From Rhodobacterales bacterium HTCC2255 (lineage in GTDB: Bacteria; Pseudomonadota; Alphaproteobacteria; Rhodobacterales; Rhodobacteraceae), in contig DS022282.1 of the NCBI GenBank assembly GCA_000153745.1, forward strand, positions 416,027 through 480,026: a stretch of DNA of 64,000 nt, in the 5' to 3' direction. The notes under the pieces were generated by a model, which saw nothing but the letters and a program-made list of their open reading frames with translations, was not told where the DNA came from and did not search any database. Positions 61,527-64,000 of this stretch are shown here, one piece after another (position 1 is the first letter of the stretch; each line of letters begins with the position of its first letter). A program made the translations under genes and the position numbers.

Positions 61527-62426
61527 TTATGATTTCAAACGAAATGGCTCAAGACTACTCTCAAAAAAATCAAGAAATTCTAATGCAATAGTAGATAATA
61601 CAGTGTGCTTTGGCCTTACAAGCATAAGTGTGTGTGGTATTATAGGTTTAAATGCCTTAATTATCAGACCTCGGCTTTCATACTCCCTTGCATCCATTTC
61701 ACTCACAATTGATACTCCACGTCCTTCTGCAACTAACATACATGCAGAATTGAATTGTCTTGTTTCAATCCAACTATTTATTTTCACGTTGTGCAGTGTA
61801 AATACTTCCTCTAATTTTCTATAAAATGCACTATCACGACGTGAATGTATCATTGGCTCGTTAATTAAATCTTCAGGAGTTATGAACTTCTTTTTCCCAA
61901 GTGTATTTCCTTCAGACATTATACAAACCGTTTTCATAGGAATACGTTGGCATTCAACTGCAGGGTGATCAGAAAAAACGTCCGTTATGCCACAGTCATA
62001 TTGTTCACTAATGATCCATTCAAATATTCGGTTAGCACCGTCCGGCTCAAGGTTAACTGTTACATTAGGTCTATTTATTAAAAATTCAGACAACACCCGC
62101 GGCATATGGCTAGTAGAAAAACCTGGCAAACACGCAATTTTAAGATGCCCTGCATTTCCTGAAGTTAAGCTGTGCGTAATTTCATCAATATGCTCTAAAC
62201 TATCAAGCAGTCGGCCAACTTCACGTAATAAAAATCTTGCATCTTGAGTGGGGACTAGTTTGCCATTTTGCCGATTGAATAATTTAAACTCTATGCTTTC
62301 AGAATAACTTGCTAAAAGACGGCTCACAGCAGGTTGTGATATATTCAATTTTTTAGCCGCAAGCGTCATACTGCCAAGTTGCCCCACAGCATAGAATGCT
62401 TCAAGTTGACGTAACTTCACACTCAT
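61527..62426 (-). CDS. LysR-family transcriptional regulator
   Basis: A 299-residue LysR-type regulator. The N-terminal helix-turn-helix reads LGSMTLAAKKLNISQPAVSRLL near residues 16-37, followed by a periplasmic-binding-like effector domain (GHLKIACLPGFSTSHMPRVLSEF near 92-114). The IVSEMDAREYESRGLIIKAF segment near the end suits the OccR/NocR-like branch. It is divergent from ugpB and may control it, although LysR control of ugp is not usual. Confidence 0.88.
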   Translation of the reverse strand: MSVKLRQLEAFYAVGQLGSMTLAAKKLNISQPAVSRLLASYSESIEFKLFNRQNGKLVPTQDARFLLREVGRLLDSLEHIDEITHSLTSGNAGHLKIACLPGFSTSHMPRVLSEFLINRPNVTVNLEPDGANRIFEWIISEQYDCGITDVFSDHPAVECQRIPMKTVCIMSEGNTLGKKKFITPEDLINEPMIHSRRDSAFYRKLEEVFTLHNVKINSWIETRQFNSACMLVAEGRGVSIVSEMDAREYESRGLIIKAFKPIIPHTLMLVRPKHTVLSTIALEFLDFFESSLEPFRLKS

Positions 62427-62659
62427 TAAATCCCCACTCTCTATTAATTGCTAAATTATTAGTCATTACATTCAATAAATAACTTACATAAGTTAATTTT
62501 ATCATTATAACTAAATGTTATGAATTTTGTCAAAAAATACACTTGAATTATATCTCGCATCGTGTTTTCTTTTATTTTTAATAATGCTGCTTTTATGTTT
62601 TATAAATAAATTCTTAAATCGCAAAAAACCTGAGCAGTAACGAAATAATATTTTATTTA

Positions 62660-62678
62660 CAAACAGATGTTCTGTTTG
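62660..62678. promoter_or_regulatory. Short palindrome upstream of ugpB (CAAACAGA-N3-TCTGTTTG)
   Basis: The eight-base arms are perfectly complementary around TGT, 31 bp upstream of the ugpB ATG. It could be an operator or a small leader hairpin. It partly resembles the phnD upstream site (ATGTTC..TTTGCTT, 13/15 at 62667-62681 against 51636-51650). Confidence 0.4.
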
Positions 62679-62708
62679 CTTGAAATATTTAAACGGAGAG
62701 GAACTATA

Positions 62709-64000
62709 ATGAAAAAAATAATTATGAAAACCATTTTAGCCGCCGGTATTGCTGCTCTAGCAATTCCAGCATCAGCTAAAACTGAGCTACAATGGTGGCA
62801 CGCCATGGGTGGTCGACTTGGAGAAGTAGTCGATGAAATAGCCAAAAACTACAATGCTAGCCAAAGTGAATACGAGATTATTCCAACATATAAAGGTGGT
62901 TATGAAGACACAATGACTGCTGGGATTGCGGCATTCCGAGCAAAACAACAACCACATGTATTACAAATCTTTGACGCTGGCGCTGCAACAATAATCAACG
63001 CTCCCGGAGCTGCAATTCCAGTTGCAGATCTAATGAAAGAGCATGGTAAAGGTTTTGATAGCAATGATTACATTGAAGGTGTTCGTGGCTTTTACGCAGA
63101 TTCTGCTGGAAAAATGATTGGCATGCCATTCAACTCATCAACACCTCTGTTGTATTATAACAAGGATGCTTTTGCAGCAGCTGGGATAGCTAACCCACCT
63201 GCTACTTGGGAAGAATTTGAAGCTATGGCACCTAAATTAAAAGCAGCAGGTTATACGGCACTGGCACAAAGTCACAGCCCATGGATCTTATCTGAAAATT
63301 TCCACAGCCGACATAACATTCAGTTGTCTACTGGTAATAACGGATATGACTCAACTGATGTTAAGATTTTATATAACAATGATCACATGAAAATGCATTG
63401 GGGTAAAATGAAAGAATGGCTAGATGCTGGTCATTATGGCTTCTTTGGAAGAGCATGGGGCGATAATCAGGATGCATTTGTTCAGAAAAAAGTAGCAATG
63501 TGGATGGGTTCATCTGGTTCATTTGGTGGACTGAAAAAATCCACAGATTTTGAATTTGGCACTACTTTCTTACCATACTGGAAAAGCATTATTGATGAAC
63601 CAAAAAGTACATTCATCGGTGGAGCTGCTTTATTTGCAATGAGTGGTAAATCAGATGCTGAATATAAAGGTGTTGCAGACTTTTTTGCTTATATGACCAA
63701 CAATGAAAATCAAGTTTTCTGGCATAAAGAAACTGGATACGTACCAATAACAACAGCAGCTTACAATATGGCAAAAGCTGAAGGTTATTACGACGAGTCA
63801 CCTGATGCGGAAATTGGCATTCTTCAATTAAGTCAACCAGGTGGAGAATGGACAAAAGGCTACCGCCTTGGATACTACGTACAAATTCGCGAAGTTATGT
63901 ATAAAAAATATGATGATATTTTCTCAGGAAAATCTTCAGTTGAAAAAGCATTTTCAGAAATGGAAACTGAATCTAACGCATTGTTAGAGCGTTTTGCAGC
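62709..64000 (+). CDS. ugpB: sn-Glycerol-3-phosphate ABC transporter binding protein, 3' end outside the window
   Basis: The frame is open from the ATG at 62709 to the window edge, giving 430 residues of an expected 435-440, so only the tail is missing. The signal peptide ends near residue 24 (IPASA). It follows E. coli UgpB closely: WWHAMGG near 29-35, the Tyr in IPTYKGGYEDTM, GIAAFRAKQQPHVLQI, MPFNSSTPLLYYNKDAFAAAG and the C-terminal KGYRLGYYVQIREVM. GGAGAGG precedes the ATG. It binds glycerol 3-phosphate and possibly glycerophosphodiesters in the periplasm. ugpAEC would be expected beyond the window. Confidence 0.95.
   Translation, partial: MKKIIMKTILAAGIAALAIPASAKTELQWWHAMGGRLGEVVDEIAKNYNASQSEYEIIPTYKGGYEDTMTAGIAAFRAKQQPHVLQIFDAGAATIINAPGAAIPVADLMKEHGKGFDSNDYIEGVRGFYADSAGKMIGMPFNSSTPLLYYNKDAFAAAGIANPPATWEEFEAMAPKLKAAGYTALAQSHSPWILSENFHSRHNIQLSTGNNGYDSTDVKILYNNDHMKMHWGKMKEWLDAGHYGFFGRAWGDNQDAFVQKKVAMWMGSSGSFGGLKKSTDFEFGTTFLPYWKSIIDEPKSTFIGGAALFAMSGKSDAEYKGVADFFAYMTNNENQVFWHKETGYVPITTAAYNMAKAEGYYDESPDAEIGILQLSQPGGEWTKGYRLGYYVQIREVMYKKYDDIFSGKSSVEKAFSEMETESNALLERFA

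Noticed and set aside
1-64000. tRNA, rRNA, CRISPR arrays, insertion sequences, prophage genes
   Set aside because: I looked for these on both strands and saw no cloverleaf, repeat-spacer pattern, transposase or phage protein.

Overview
The window is AT-rich bacterial DNA (by eye close to two thirds A+T), densely coded, with operons full of 4-bp ATGA overlaps and no gene-free stretch longer than about 300 bases. I see no rRNA, tRNA, CRISPR array, insertion sequence or phage gene. Gene content points to a low-GC, probably marine alphaproteobacterium of the Rhodobacterales type: many periplasmic-binding-protein transporters, tripartite tricarboxylate transport, RutR-type regulators with the PreTA/dihydropyrimidinase route, and a PhnD of the alphaproteobacterial kind with two PhnE permeases. 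That placement is inference from family resemblance, not from a marker gene.

Layout. 0-2.3 kb: end of a lipid A acyltransferase-like gene, a YczE-like membrane protein and an MFS transporter. 2.4-17.8 kb: a continuous catabolic block with glycerol kinase, glycerol-3-phosphate dehydrogenase and GlpR, cytoplasmic beta-galactosidase (GH42) and alpha-galactosidase (GH36), a sugar ABC importer, and galK, galT and galM. 18-20.8 kb: HtpG and a two-gene YeeE/YedE sulfur transporter. 20.8-26.2 kb: a five-gene Dpp/Opp peptide-type ABC importer. 26.3-32.5 kb: tctCBA divergent from tctDE plus a third, periplasmic gene. 32.5-34.9 kb: ArsC/Spx-like protein, nu-type GST and an rmuC whose 5' end is in another frame. 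35.1-46.4 kb: reductive pyrimidine catabolism (beta-ureidopropionase-type hydrolase, dihydropyrimidinase, a NitT/TauT-type importer, two RutR-like regulators, PreA, PreT, an EamA exporter). 46.5-64 kb: phosphorus acquisition (phnD, phnC, two phnE, three HAD hydrolases, a DeoR regulator, a Ugp-like importer with its own metallophosphoesterase, an Na/Pi cotransporter and the start of ugpB).

How the genes may work together. The most striking block is 2.4-17.8 kb. An importer, an alpha-galactosidase, a beta-galactosidase, three galactose-processing genes and glycerol-to-DHAP enzymes sit side by side, with no glycerol facilitator. That is the set needed to import and dismantle galactosylglycerols (floridoside, or the mono/digalactosylglycerol headgroups of plastid lipids), releasing galactose and glycerol inside the cell. 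A second theme is regulation: a 30-bp element upstream of glpD recurs at 24/30 positions upstream of phnD, RutR-like palindromes flank the pyrimidine genes, a Pho-box-like tandem repeat lies between tctC and tctD, and stem-loops separate binding-protein genes from the permease or ATPase genes in at least five transport operons.
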